Source: Mesobacillus harenae (GTDB taxonomy: Bacteria; Bacillota; Bacilli; Bacillales; Cytobacillaceae). From it: a stretch of DNA of 64,000 nucleotides. The DNA is taken from the NCBI RefSeq assembly GCF_013343715.1, contig NZ_JABUNR010000020.1:1-64000 (forward strand). The letters run 5' to 3'. The notes beneath the pieces are model-generated. The model made no database searches, was not told the DNA's origin, and saw nothing but the letters and a program-made list of their open reading frames with translations. The first letter of the stretch is position 1; every line of letters begins with the position of its first letter. Positions 1-8,801 of this stretch are shown here, one piece after another. A program made the position numbers and the translations under genes.

Positions 1-42
1 AAGTTCTTTTATCTGAAAATCGGTATATAAATTCTTCCCCAT
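1..42 (-). CDS. N-terminal fragment of an unidentified protein, cut by the window edge
   Basis: Reading the minus strand from an ATG at 42 gives 14 residues (MGKNLYTDFQIKEL) before the window ends. A strong Shine-Dalgarno (GGAGGAG) sits about 5 bases upstream, which is the main support for a real start. The pattern Tyr-Thr-x3-Ile-x2-Leu loosely recalls the start of small helix-turn-helix or transposase-associated proteins, but 14 residues are too few to assign a family. The long hairpin at 87-130 separates it from pdxK, so it is probably transcribed on its own. Confidence 0.45.
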   Translation of the reverse strand, partial: MGKNLYTDFQIKEL

Positions 43-86
43 GATACTCCTCCGTCCCCTCAATAATTCTATTGAAACACAAAAAA

Positions 87-130
87 CCCCGTATAAGGGA
101 CACTTTTTTATCAGTGTCCGTTATACGGGG
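87..130 (-). terminator. Rho-independent terminator of pdxK
   Basis: Arms 87-104 and 113-130 are complementary over 18 positions with one mismatch, with an 8-base loop. On the minus strand the hairpin is followed by six T residues (81-86 complement). It lies about 78 bases beyond the pdxK stop and just upstream of the next minus-strand start. Confidence 0.8.
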
Positions 131-207
131 TATAGCTCAACCTTGCCATCCTTTTTTTTTATAAAGAAAAATTAAGTTATGATGCTGTCTAGCTCCAGGT
201 TCTTTTC

Positions 208-1038
208 TTATTGATCGTAGGAAGTCTGTTCTCCGCCAAATGTGCGGTAAGCGCCATGTAAGGTAGGGCCTACATATTGATTCAGCTGGAACCCGTGGCG
301 AATCGCTTCGGTTATAAAAACTTTTGCCACATCTACTGCCTCCTCGACACTTAACCCCTTAGCAAGCCCCGCTGTGATGGCTGCAGCATAGGTACAGCCC
401 GCACCATGCGTATAGGTTGTTTCGATTTTTTCCGATTCATATAGCTTGAACTCACTGCCATTATAGAGAAGATCTACTGCATTATCATGATTAAGTTTGC
501 TGCCGCCTTTTATCAGAACATTTTCAGCGCCCATATCATGAATTTTCACAGCCGCTTTCTTCATATCCTCAATAGACCGTATTGGTCCCGTTTGAGCAAG
601 CTGCCATGCTTCAAATAAATTCGGTGTCACGATTGTAGCCCTTGGGACTAGCAGTTCCCTTAAAGCCTCAGTATTCTCAGGCTGAAGAACTTCATCTTCT
701 CCTTTGCACACCATAACAGGATCAATAACGATGTTTTTCAACTGGTGTTCATCAATTCTTTTAGCGGTCAGCTCAATAATTTCAACAGAACCGAGCATAC
801 CGGTTTTCATCGCATCTATTTCTACAGATAAAATTGTTTCCAGCTGGGCAGCAACTAGCTCAGTTGGCTGCGGAAACACTCCATGGTGCCAATTATTTTT
901 TGGATCCATTGTCACAATGGTCGTTAACGCTGTCATTCCGTAAACCCCAAGTTCCTGAAAAGTTTTCAAATCTGCCTGAATACCTGCTCCACCGCTGGTA
1001 TCAGAACCTGCAACGGTTAAGACCTTCTTAACTGCCAT
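208..1038 (-). CDS. pdxK: Pyridoxine/pyridoxal kinase (PdxK; ThiD-like ribokinase fold)
   Basis: Encodes about 276 residues of the ThiD/PdxK family, which phosphorylates pyridoxine, pyridoxal or pyridoxamine (and often hydroxymethylpyrimidine) in the B6 salvage pathway. The N-terminal GSDTSGGAGIQADLKTF motif, the KTGMLGS segment, the DPVMVCKG block and the GAGCTYAAAI anion-hole near the C-terminus are all present. By memory it resembles B. subtilis PdxK (YwdB) more closely than dedicated ThiD. The reading frame stays open to 1290, but I choose the ATG at 1036-1038 because an AGGAGGT Shine-Dalgarno lies at 1048-1054 and the family's conserved N-terminus begins there. The upstream extension is unconserved-looking and lies in the regulatory gap. 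It is monocistronic, ending at the hairpin at 87-130. Confidence 0.93.
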   Translation of the reverse strand: MAVKKVLTVAGSDTSGGAGIQADLKTFQELGVYGMTALTTIVTMDPKNNWHHGVFPQPTELVAAQLETILSVEIDAMKTGMLGSVEIIELTAKRIDEHQLKNIVIDPVMVCKGEDEVLQPENTEALRELLVPRATIVTPNLFEAWQLAQTGPIRSIEDMKKAAVKIHDMGAENVLIKGGSKLNHDNAVDLLYNGSEFKLYESEKIETTYTHGAGCTYAAAITAGLAKGLSVEEAVDVAKVFITEAIRHGFQLNQYVGPTLHGAYRTFGGEQTSYDQ

Positions 1039-1555
1039 TAATAAAAACCTCCTGATGTCTATTCGAATTAGGGTTTGGACCCTTTCTTTGATTATATCAA
1101 TATAAAAACTTTTAAAAAACAATTCTGTATTCACTTCATTCAGGTGATTGGTAAATAATTGGGTGGTGCCTGTCACCATGGTAGTGAGAAAAGTTACTGT
1201 AGTGCTGCAAGGTTTAAAGTAACATGAAATTGCGAATTGGATGCGGGTGCTGTAAACGTCTTTGATGGAAAGGTTGTCATTTGCAGTCAATTTAAGTTTG
1301 TAATAAAACGGACAATAATTAGCTATATAATCGTCACAATTAACGAGCCTTTTATCTCAAAAATTCTTTACATTAATAATATAGAGATGATTTTAATGCT
1401 GATATATCAATAAATTAGTGATCTAGTTAATGATTTTTCCCAACTTAAAAAAGTGTGAGCAATCTAACAGATTCCTTTTTCTATAGTTTCTAAAATAGTA
1501 GTAGAGAATAGATTACTTGGTTATCCCATTTAGATAACAAGAAGGGAGAAAGAAG
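1039..1555. other. Divergent intergenic region between pdxK and fdhD
   Basis: No gene is supported here. The region holds the pdxK Shine-Dalgarno at its left edge, a copy of the near-palindrome GGTGCCTGTCACC (1165-1177) that recurs in the hairpin after speB, an A/T-rich stretch, and the candidate FNR-type promoter of fdhD at 1454-1496. Confidence 0.6.
1454..1496 (+). promoter_or_regulatory. Candidate FNR/CRP-type site with -10 box upstream of fdhD
   Basis: TGTGA-N6-TAACA at 1454-1469 differs at one position from the FNR/CRP palindrome TGTGA-N6-TCACA. A TAAAAT hexamer at 1491-1496 would set transcription start near 1503, which puts the centre of the site (1461.5) at about -41.5, the usual class II activator position. 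No good -35 hexamer is visible, as expected for an activated promoter. The similarity and geometry are seen directly; binding of an anaerobic regulator is inferred. Confidence 0.45.
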
Positions 1556-2317
1556 ATGAACAGAAAGGGATGTCCCGATGAGTACCCGGTTAGTTTAATC
1601 GTCAATGGATATGAAATTGCTGTTTTTCAGCTGACCAAGCATGATCTTGAAGATTGGGTTTATGGCTATATGTTTTCTGAGGGATTAATTGACAGTATAG
1701 ATGATGTTGCAACTGTTCAGCTCAATGAAGATACAGGAACAATCGCCGTGACGCTTACAAATGGATTTGATCCGGAAATAATGTTTTCGAAAAAGAAGCA
1801 CTACACTGCTGGCTGCGGCCGGGGAGTTACCTTCTTTTCGATGACAGATGTGAAGAACTTTGACAAGGTAAACTCACAACAAAGCTGCAAGCTAAGTTAC
1901 CTTTTGAAGAAGCGAAGTGAATTCGCCCAAAGCTCCCCGCTTTATTTGATAACAGGCGGGATGCACGGAGCCTGTATTGTCCATCAAGATGGAACCATTA
2001 CCGTTCGAGAGGATATAGGCCGCCATAATGCCGTGGACAAGATTATTGGCCATGCCCTAAGAAAACGCTTACGGCCGGAAACACTTATTTTGTTGACAAC
2101 GGGCCGTGTTTCATATGAAATGCTCTCAAAAGCTGCAAGATTTGGATTCGCTATCATTGGCTCCCGTACAGCTGCTACCAAGCAGGCGGTACAGTTGGCA
2201 AGATATTTAAATATAGAAGTCATTGGCTACCTCAGGGGGAAGATGGCGATCGTTTATACATCGGAAAACAGAATCATTAATGATTTAGCAGAGCCTGCTG
2301 GTCTGGAGGCGCGATGA
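1556..2317 (+). CDS. fdhD: Formate dehydrogenase accessory sulfurtransferase FdhD
   Basis: 253 residues of the FdhD/NarQ family, which moves sulfur from a cysteine desulfurase to the bis-MGD cofactor so that formate dehydrogenase becomes active. Family features are the VNG segment near the N-terminus, the DWVYGYMFSEGLI block, the substrate-loop TAGCGRGVT around residue 84-92, GGMHGAC and the EDIGRHNAVDKIIG block with the following TTGRVSYEML. Members often have a C-x-x-C pair in the loop; here only Cys87 is present and the second position is Gly, as best I can read it. The start ATG follows AGAAGGGAGAAAG. It is the first gene of the formate dehydrogenase cluster, 79 bases ahead of the catalytic subunit with no terminator between, so co-transcription is likely. 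Confidence 0.92.
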   Translation: MNRKGCPDEYPVSLIVNGYEIAVFQLTKHDLEDWVYGYMFSEGLIDSIDDVATVQLNEDTGTIAVTLTNGFDPEIMFSKKKHYTAGCGRGVTFFSMTDVKNFDKVNSQQSCKLSYLLKKRSEFAQSSPLYLITGGMHGACIVHQDGTITVREDIGRHNAVDKIIGHALRKRLRPETLILLTTGRVSYEMLSKAARFGFAIIGSRTAATKQAVQLARYLNIEVIGYLRGKMAIVYTSENRIINDLAEPAGLEAR

Positions 2318-2396
2318 AAGGGGGTCACTGAGGGAAGGGTCAATTTAAAGCAGAAAAAGGGACGTTTTAGCTAAAATTGGGGAGGAGAGAGAGAGA

Positions 2397-5378
2397 ATGG
2401 TTGAAATTAACCTGAATCGCCGGCAATTTTTGAAACTGTCAGGCGCCACGGCTGCTACACTTGCAGTTGTTGAGCTTGGCTTCAATGAAAAAGAAGCATA
2501 TGCCAAGTCAAAAGAACTGAAAATTGCCAGAGCAACTGTAACACCAACCATCTGCTGTTTTTGCGGAGTAGGTTGCGGCATCCTTGTACACACAAAGGAT
2601 AATACTGTGGTCTATACAGAAGGGGATCCGGATAGCCCGGTTAACGAAGGAACTCTTTGCAGTAAAGGAACGACAATCAGGCAAGTATACACCTCTGAAA
2701 AGCGCTTAACAAAACCGCTGTACCGCGCTCCAGGAAGTGACAAATGGGAAGAAAAAGACTGGGAGTGGATGTATAAAACGATTGCCCAGCGGACAAAAGA
2801 AACTCGCGATAAAACGTTTGTGGAAAAAGAAAACGGTTTTACTGTTAATAAGACCGAAGCCATTGCGAGCCTAGGCGGAGCTGCACTTGATAATGAAGAA
2901 ACTTACCTGCTGGCAAAAATGATGAGAGGGCTTGGTGTTGTCTATCTCGAACATCAGGCGCGAATATGACATAGTTCTACGGTTGCCGGTCTGGCACCTA
3001 CAGTAGGTCGTGGAGCAATGACAAATCATTGGAGTGATTTGCAAAATACAGATTGTGCTTTGATCATGGGCGGCAATCCCGCCGAAAACCACCCGATATC
3101 CTTCAGATGGCTGACAAAAGCACAAGAAAAGGGCGGGAAAATCGTCTCTGTTGATCCTCGTTTCACACGGACATCCTCTAAAGCAGATGTCTATGCCCAG
3201 CTTCGTTCGGGAACAGATATTGCTTTTATGGGCGGGATGATTAAGTATGCAATTGATAATGAATTGTACCACAAGGACTATGTGGTTAATTATACAAACG
3301 CGCCCTTCATATTAAAGGAAGATTATAAATTTAATGACGGGCTATTCAGCGGCTATGATGAGGCAACGAGAAAGTATGACAGAACAACATGGGCATTTGA
3401 AACAAACGAAGACGGCACCCCAAAACAAGATAAAACACTGAAGCATCCAAGATCTGTCTTCCAATTAATGAAGCAGCATTACAATCGCTATGATGTTGAT
3501 ACCGTTATATCTGTAACGGGAACTCCGAAAAATGATTACCTGAAAGTTTGTGAAACCTTCTGTGCGACAGGACAGGTAGGAAAATCAGGTACGATCATGT
3601 ATGCAATGGGAACAACCCAGCACACAGTCGGATCGCAAAATGTTCGTGCTTTCGGAATGATCCAGTTGCTTCTTGGCAATATTGGTCTGCCTGGAGGCGG
3701 AATTAACGCCATGCGCGGTGAGTCAAACGTACAAGGGTCTACTGATTTTGCACTCTTACATCACCTGCTTCCAGGTTATGTTGGAACACCAACTGCAAAA
3801 CCTCAACATGCAACTTTAGCAGATTACAATGCAAACGAAACACCAGCAGCAGGTTACTGGAGCAACAAGCCGAAGTTCCTTGTTAGCATGCTTAAAGCTT
3901 GGTACGGGGACAATGCGACAAAAGCGAATGATTTTGCATACGACTATTTGCCAAAAGGAAATAAAAACTATTCGCATATTAACTTATTTAAGGCCATGTA
4001 TGAAGGAAAGATTGAAGGTACATTCCTATTTGGAACAAACCCTGTAGTCGGCGGCCCTAACGCCGGGAAAGAAAAAGAAGCACTTAGCAATCTAAAATGG
4101 CTAGTTGCAGTGGACCTTTGGGAAACTGAATCGGCTGCATTCTGGCAAAAAGAAGCTGGCGGAAATCCTGCTGAAATTAATACAGAAGTGTTCCTTCTTC
4201 CTGCAGCATCTTCCTATGAAAAAGATGGAAGTGTATCAAATTCTTCCCGGTGGATGCAGTATCGTTGGAAAGCGATTGAGCCAAAGGGAGATTCGTTAGC
4301 CGATCTTGAGATCATTCATGTATTAGTTCAAAAACTTAAAGAACTCTATAAAAATGAAAATACAGCGGCTGCGAGACCGTTCAATGCGTTGTCCTGGAAT
4401 TTCGGGGAAGGACATCACCCTGATATTGACCTGGTGTGTAAAGAAATCAATGGATACGACCTTAAAACAGGAAAGCTGCTACCGACTTTCGGAGCGCTGA
4501 TGGATGACGGAACCACAAGTTCTGGCAACTGGATTTATACAGGCTTTTATCCAGAAGAAGGCAAAAATCGTGCGAAAAATCGAGATAATGTCGATACCGG
4601 AGGCGGAAACTATCTTAACTGGGCGTTCGCATGGCCGGCAAATCGCCGAATCTTATACAACCGCGCATCTGCAGATTTAAATGGAAAGCCATGGAGCAAG
4701 GAAAAAGCAGTAATCTGGTGGGACGCTGCCCAGGCAAAATGGGTTGGCAATGATGTGCCAGACTTCGTTCCAATTAAGGCACCTTCCGACCCGGGTGGAA
4801 ATAATCCTTTTATCATGCTTAAAGATGGAGTTGGCGGATTGTTTGCACCACTAAATGAAGGACCATTCCCAGAACATTACGAGCCATTTGAAAGTCCGGC
4901 GTCAAATGTATTCTCAAGCCAGGAACTGAACCCTGCTGTCGAAATCCATGAAGGTGATTTTAACCTTAAAGGTGATGCCAGCAAATATCCAATCGTAGCA
5001 ACAACCTACAGGGTAACTGAACATTGGCAGTCTGGATCAATGACACGAAACCAGGAATGGCTGTCTGAACTAGTTGGACATATGTTTATAGAACTGAGTG
5101 AAGAGCTTGCCAAAGAAAAAGGCATTAAAAACAAAGATAAAGTTATTGTCAGCACAGCCAGAGGCGAAATAACAGCTTACGCAATGGTGACAAAACGTTT
5201 TAAACCTTTCATCATAAAAGGCGAAAAAGTTCACCATATTGGAATGCCATGGCATTTTGGTTATAAAGGTTATGCAACAGGGGATACAGCAAACCATCTT
5301 ACACCTCATATCGGGGACGCAAACACGACCATTCCTGAATATAAGGCATTCCTCTGTAATGTAAGGAGGGCTGACTAA
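2397..5378 (+). CDS. fdnG: Selenocysteine-containing formate dehydrogenase, catalytic (alpha) subunit, FdnG type
   Basis: A 993-residue molybdopterin oxidoreductase that oxidises formate to CO2. The frame contains one internal TGA (2967-2969, codon 191), read here as selenocysteine. The flanks (HQAR-I-Sec-H, then TVAGLAPTVGRGAMTNHW) match the Sec active-site region of E. coli FdnG/FdoG, and a SECIS-like hairpin follows (2981-2998). Residues 8-17 (RRQFLKLSG) form a twin-arginine signal, so export is expected. Cys53, 56, 60 and 88 would bind one [4Fe-4S]. GNIGLPGGG and GESNVQGSTD are typical cofactor-binding segments. The stop overlaps the next start by one base (TAA/ATG at 5376-5380), implying translational coupling. 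Reading it as two genes or a frameshifted pseudogene is unlikely, because both halves lie in one frame and the break falls exactly at the Sec position. Confidence 0.93.
2967..2998 (+). promoter_or_regulatory. In-frame UGA (Sec) codon with bacterial SECIS hairpin
   Basis: TGA at 2967-2969 is followed after 11 bases by GGTTGCCGGTCTGGCACC (2981-2998). This folds as GGT-(bulged T)-GCC, loop GGTCT, GGCACC. From memory, the E. coli fdhF SECIS has the same 11-base spacing, the same bulged U and the same GGUCU loop that SelB recognises. Sequence, spacing and fold are seen directly; function is by analogy. Confidence 0.88.
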
Positions 5379-6208
5379 TGGCTGCCGAATATGTAAAATA
5401 CGTTGATGTAACAAAATGTGATGGCTGCCGTGCCTGCATGGTTGCCTGTAAAAACTGGAACGACCTCCCTGCAGAGCCTCAGGATTTTCTTGGGACCATG
5501 CAGTCTCATGCCAATGTGTCAGCAGATACATGGAATGTCCTTACATTCGTTGAGCATGAAAACTCGAAAGGCGGTCTTGACTATCTTTTCCGCCACTCAT
5601 CCTGTTACCATTGCAGCGATGCTGCCTGTGAGAAGGTTTGCCCGGAAAACGCTATCAGCTATACCGAATTTGGAACAGTTGTTATTGATCAAGACACATG
5701 TGTTGGCTGTGGCTATTGTGTGCAAAACTGTCCGTTCGATGTTATTTCCCTTAAAGAGTATAAGGATAAGAACGGAAAAGAGTACAGGAAGGCTCATAAG
5801 TGCACGATGTGTACCGATCGCCTTGAAGAAGGTTTACAGCCAGCCTGCGTAACAACCTGCCATACTGGTGCAATGGAGTTTGGCGGTAAGGATGCAATGA
5901 TCGAGAAAGCAGAAGAGCGGGTTAAAGAAATTAAAGACCGTTATCCTAATGCGATGGTTTATAATCCTGAGGGAGTTGGCGGCACACATACAATTTATGT
6001 TCTTGCGGAACGACCTTCTGTTTATGGTATGCCTGAAAACCCTAAGGTTCCAACCTCAGCTGTTTTATGGAAAGACTATGCGCAGCCAATTGGCAAAATG
6101 ATGATCGGTGCAACCACAATGGCGGTTGTAGGCGCATTTATTTCCAACAAGCTATTTAATAAAGAGGGCAATGGAACACATGAAGATGGTGGTGAGAGCG
6201 ATGAGTAA
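5378..6208 (+). CDS. fdnH: Formate dehydrogenase iron-sulfur (beta) subunit, FdnH type
   Basis: 276 residues that carry electrons from the catalytic subunit to the membrane cytochrome. Four ferredoxin-type cysteine clusters are visible: CDGCRACMVAC near residue 14, CYHCSDAACEKVCP near 77, CVGCGYCVQNCP near 109 and CTMCTDRLEEG...CVTTC near 142-162, enough for four [4Fe-4S] centres. Near the C-terminus, a hydrophobic helix (IGKMMIGATTMAVVGAFI) followed by charged residues matches the single membrane anchor of FdnH. The start overlaps the alpha-subunit stop by one base. The gene ends within the start region of the cytochrome b subunit, so the three structural genes form a tightly coupled unit. 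Confidence 0.94.
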   Translation: MAAEYVKYVDVTKCDGCRACMVACKNWNDLPAEPQDFLGTMQSHANVSADTWNVLTFVEHENSKGGLDYLFRHSSCYHCSDAACEKVCPENAISYTEFGTVVIDQDTCVGCGYCVQNCPFDVISLKEYKDKNGKEYRKAHKCTMCTDRLEEGLQPACVTTCHTGAMEFGGKDAMIEKAEERVKEIKDRYPNAMVYNPEGVGGTHTIYVLAERPSVYGMPENPKVPTSAVLWKDYAQPIGKMMIGATTMAVVGAFISNKLFNKEGNGTHEDGGESDE

Positions 6209-6911
6209 GCAGCAAAAGCCTGAATTGCAAGTTAGACGTTTTTCGAAAGGGTTTGTATGGGCTCATGCTATCAACGCCATTTCGTTCCTGGCTCTATACA
6301 TTACAGCCCTGCCTATGTACACGGAGTGGTTTGACTGGCTGTATGTGGTGTTAGGTGGACCGGAAATGGCCCGCTTGCTGCACAGAATTTTCGCTGTAAC
6401 CTTTATTCTTCCAACCTTTATCTGGCTGATTTTTGATCCTAAAGGCTTTAAGTTATGGCTGAAAGAGCTAATTACTTGGAAGAAGAGAGATATTCAGTTT
6501 TTCGCTGAATTTACTAAAGAGCTTTTTGGTTTTAAGTCTAAACACGTAAAACAAACATTCTTTAATGCTGGTGAAAAGATCAACTCAATCCTGCAAATCC
6601 TTACAGCCATTATCATTTTGGGTTCAGGGTTCCCAATGTGGTTCCCAGACTTGTTCCCAAGTGCAGTTGTCCAGTGGGCCTACCTCTTTCATAACATAGG
6701 CTTTGGTTTAGCGGCTGCCGTTGTTGTAGGACATATCTACCTTAGTGTCATCCATAAAAACTCACGGCCAGGGTTTACCGGTGTAGTGACCGGCAAGGTT
6801 CCTGCACGTTGGGCAAAAGAGCATTACGCAGAATGGTACGAGGAAGAAGTCAAAAAAGGCAACTTCCCAGACCTAGACGACCCAAAACAAAACAAGAAAA
6901 AAGGCGCTTGA
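6201..6911 (+). CDS. fdnI: Formate dehydrogenase cytochrome b (gamma) subunit, FdnI type
   Basis: About 236 residues with four hydrophobic segments, forming the membrane cytochrome b that passes formate-derived electrons to the quinone pool. Candidate haem histidines are in the first helix (FVWAHAIN), the second (RLLHRIF) and the last pair (LFHNIGFG, VVGHIYLSVIH). The C-terminal TGKVPARWAKEHYAEWYEEE tail is typical of the family. I choose the ATG at 6201, eight bases before the end of fdnH and behind GGTGGTGAG; the in-frame ATG at 6171 would add ten residues without a ribosome-binding site. A repeat block begins within a few bases of the stop. Confidence 0.93.
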   Translation: MSKQQKPELQVRRFSKGFVWAHAINAISFLALYITALPMYTEWFDWLYVVLGGPEMARLLHRIFAVTFILPTFIWLIFDPKGFKLWLKELITWKKRDIQFFAEFTKELFGFKSKHVKQTFFNAGEKINSILQILTAIIILGSGFPMWFPDLFPSAVVQWAYLFHNIGFGLAAAVVVGHIYLSVIHKNSRPGFTGVVTGKVPARWAKEHYAEWYEEEVKKGNFPDLDDPKQNKKKGA

Positions 6912-6914
6912 CAA

Positions 6915-7230
6915 AGAAAAGCGGAGCCGACTGTCCAGGGGCGATTGACTTATGACCCCGAGCCCCTAGGAGGCGAAGCTGGACAAAGAAAAGCGGAAGC
7001 GCCTGATCAGCCCCGACAATTCTTAATGTTAAGCCGACTGTTTAGCTTCGACAAGCGCTGGAGAGCTTGATGGTGAAGTCGTTCTTTGACTTCATCAGCA
7101 AGATCGAAGCGACTCGAGGGGCTAGGCGCTGGAGCTGGACAAAGAAAAGCCATTGCCGCGTCCTGCGGCACTCGCCTGACTAGGACATCCTGTCCGTCGC
7201 TCGCCGACTGCCCAAAGATCAACGCTAGCT
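6915..7230 (+). repeat. R1 modular repeat block after fdnI
   Basis: Three consecutive R1 units. Unit 1 (about 6915-6987) runs from AAAGCGGAGCCGACTG to AGGCGAAGCTGGACAA with a short inner cassette whose ends CAGGGGC and GCCCCTAGG pair. Unit 2 (about 6988-7142) has the GTGAAGTCGTTCTTTGACTTCA hairpin core listed in pieces: left arm near 7071-7080, right arm near 7087-7095. Unit 3 (about 7143-7230) has a divergent cassette. No coding potential is supported. Confidence 0.75.
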
Positions 7231-7299
7231 TGCTTAGCAACAAAGTTTACGGTTACAGCCTTATTGAACGGTACCAATATTAAATATGATTGGGGAAAT

Positions 7300-7326
7300 A
7301 GCTGTCTCTAACAAGACAGCTTTTCC
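7300..7326 (+). terminator. Hairpin with T-rich tail in the fdhE leader
   Basis: Perfect 8-bp stem AGCTGTCT/AGACAGCT with a 6-base loop, followed by TTTCCTTT. It ends only 27 bases before the fdhE start. It may simply end the fdn transcript, but then fdhE has almost no room for a promoter; a readthrough or attenuation role is possible. Confidence 0.65.
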
Positions 7327-7352
7327 TTTAAAACTATAGAAGAGGTGTCAGG

Positions 7353-8162
7353 ATGAAAACAACTGTTGTTTCAAGGGAGTATAAGGAATTGCAATCAAAA
7401 ATTATTAAACTCCAAGAATCCTGGAAGAATTCTGTGCATGCTGATGGGGTTAACCCTAATCTAGACAAGGCTGCGATGGCAGCAGGGGTGCCAGTTGTTG
7501 CCCTTGCGGATATTCACTTTGAAATTCCACTATTTTTACAGTGGATAAAGGAATTAGAAGAATTGCTTGTAAATCAGAATCCCGCTCTATCTGCTAGCTT
7601 TGAAATATTAAATGATAAACTCACAGAAACTGTAGCTCACCAATGGATTGAAGAAGCACTTTCTTTTAATCAATCTTACTTTAATGAGTTTGCTAGGGAA
7701 ACGGGGCTCGAAGAATGGCTTCCTTATTTCTTAGCTGAATCAGCCGTGCGCCCTTACCTTCAAATCTTGGCTGAGAAGGCACAGCCGGAAATTCATAAAG
7801 CTGAGCCAAGATGCGGCTGTCAGGTTTGTGGAGAACCAGTGAGGATTGCTCAACTTGAGGGAGAGGGTCAAAAGGTTGTCTATTGTCCACGCTGTACAGT
7901 ACACTGGCGTGATAAAAGGGTTGCCTGTTCTCATTGCGGAAATAATGATCATAAAACGGTAGAAAATATGAATGTAGAAGGAGAAGCTGCTGCACAGATT
8001 CAGGTTTGCGAAAAGTGTCATGGATATACTAAAGTAATTGATACTAGACAATATATAACGAAGCCAACTGTTGCAATACTAGACTTGACGACAATTCACT
8101 TAGACTTTATAGCTCAGGAGAGAGGCTATACCTCTGGGGGCAGTCCAAAAGGCAAAAACTAA
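7353..8162 (+). CDS. fdhE: Formate dehydrogenase accessory protein FdhE
   Basis: 269 residues of the FdhE family, cytoplasmic rubredoxin-like proteins that bind the Tat-exported formate dehydrogenase catalytic subunit and help it mature. The C-terminal half has four Cys pairs in the expected order: CQVC (about 150), CPRC (about 175), CSHC (about 187) and CEKC (about 210), likely binding iron or zinc. The N-terminal half is helical. The start is ATG behind AGAAGAGGTGTCAGG. It begins the second transcription unit of the cluster and is followed after 15 bases by mobA. Its presence agrees with a Tat-exported, membrane-linked FdnGHI-type enzyme rather than a cytosolic one. Confidence 0.9.
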   Translation: MKTTVVSREYKELQSKIIKLQESWKNSVHADGVNPNLDKAAMAAGVPVVALADIHFEIPLFLQWIKELEELLVNQNPALSASFEILNDKLTETVAHQWIEEALSFNQSYFNEFARETGLEEWLPYFLAESAVRPYLQILAEKAQPEIHKAEPRCGCQVCGEPVRIAQLEGEGQKVVYCPRCTVHWRDKRVACSHCGNNDHKTVENMNVEGEAAAQIQVCEKCHGYTKVIDTRQYITKPTVAILDLTTIHLDFIAQERGYTSGGSPKGKN

Positions 8163-8177
8163 AAGAAGGTGCGTAAC

Positions 8178-8774
8178 ATGAAAGCCTCGGCGATTATTTT
8201 AGCTGGTGGAAAATCTAGCAGAATGGGATCGAACAAGGCATTGCTGGAATTTAATAATAAAACCAATATCGAACGGATCAAGGATGAAATGTCCGGATTT
8301 GCAGAAGTAATTCTCGTTACAAATGAACCCGAGACGTATAAATTTCTTGGATTGAAGACTGTTTCAGATGAATACCCAGGATTAGGGCCGCTGGCAGGAA
8401 TCCATGCTGGTTTAATGGCTTCAGCTTCTGAAATCAATATCTTGGTAGCTTGTGATATGCCGTTTGTCACTTCTGACCTTGCGGCTGCTTTGGTTGAAAA
8501 GGCCGGTTCTTATGATGCGGTAGTTCCTGTAATCGAAGGCAGACAGCATCCTTTGTTTGCTGTTTATAGGAAAAGCATCATATCCAGAATTGAAGAGTGC
8601 TTGAATAATAAAAATCTAAGAATAAAACATCTGCTCGAAAGCCTCAATGTTTTGTACCTGAACGATAGAGATTTCCAGGCATACAACAGCGAAAGCCTTG
8701 ATCGCATTTTTTACAACATGAACCATCCTGAGGAATATGAGAATGCGAAAAAGTGGGCGGAAGCTAAGGAATAA
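8178..8774 (+). CDS. mobA: Molybdenum cofactor guanylyltransferase MobA
   Basis: 198 residues. MobA transfers GMP from GTP to molybdopterin to make the guanine dinucleotide cofactor that formate dehydrogenase uses. The nucleotide-binding signature LAGGKSSRMGSNKAL is at residues 8-22, followed by YPGLGPLAGIHAGL and the metal-binding VACDMPF. The ATG at 8178 is preferred over a GTG nine bases upstream because AAGGTG lies at a usual distance and the family starts with this Met. It is 28 bases from moeA, within the fdhE-moeB unit. Confidence 0.92.
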   Translation: MKASAIILAGGKSSRMGSNKALLEFNNKTNIERIKDEMSGFAEVILVTNEPETYKFLGLKTVSDEYPGLGPLAGIHAGLMASASEINILVACDMPFVTSDLAAALVEKAGSYDAVVPVIEGRQHPLFAVYRKSIISRIEECLNNKNLRIKHLLESLNVLYLNDRDFQAYNSESLDRIFYNMNHPEEYENAKKWAEAKE

Positions 8775-8801
8775 CTTTTTCGGGAGAGGAAGAAGCGGAT
8801 T

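Noticed and set aside
1039..1290. N-terminal extension of pdxK
   Set aside because: No ribosome-binding site, not typical of the family; AGGAGGT precedes the ATG at 1038.
2397..3018. Formate dehydrogenase alpha subunit as a nonsense-broken pseudogene or two genes
   Set aside because: Both halves are in one frame, the break is a single TGA at the known Sec position, and a SECIS hairpin follows.
7264..7290. Promoter TTGAAC ... TATGAT before fdhE
   Set aside because: Spacer is only 15 bases and it lies ahead of a terminator-like hairpin.
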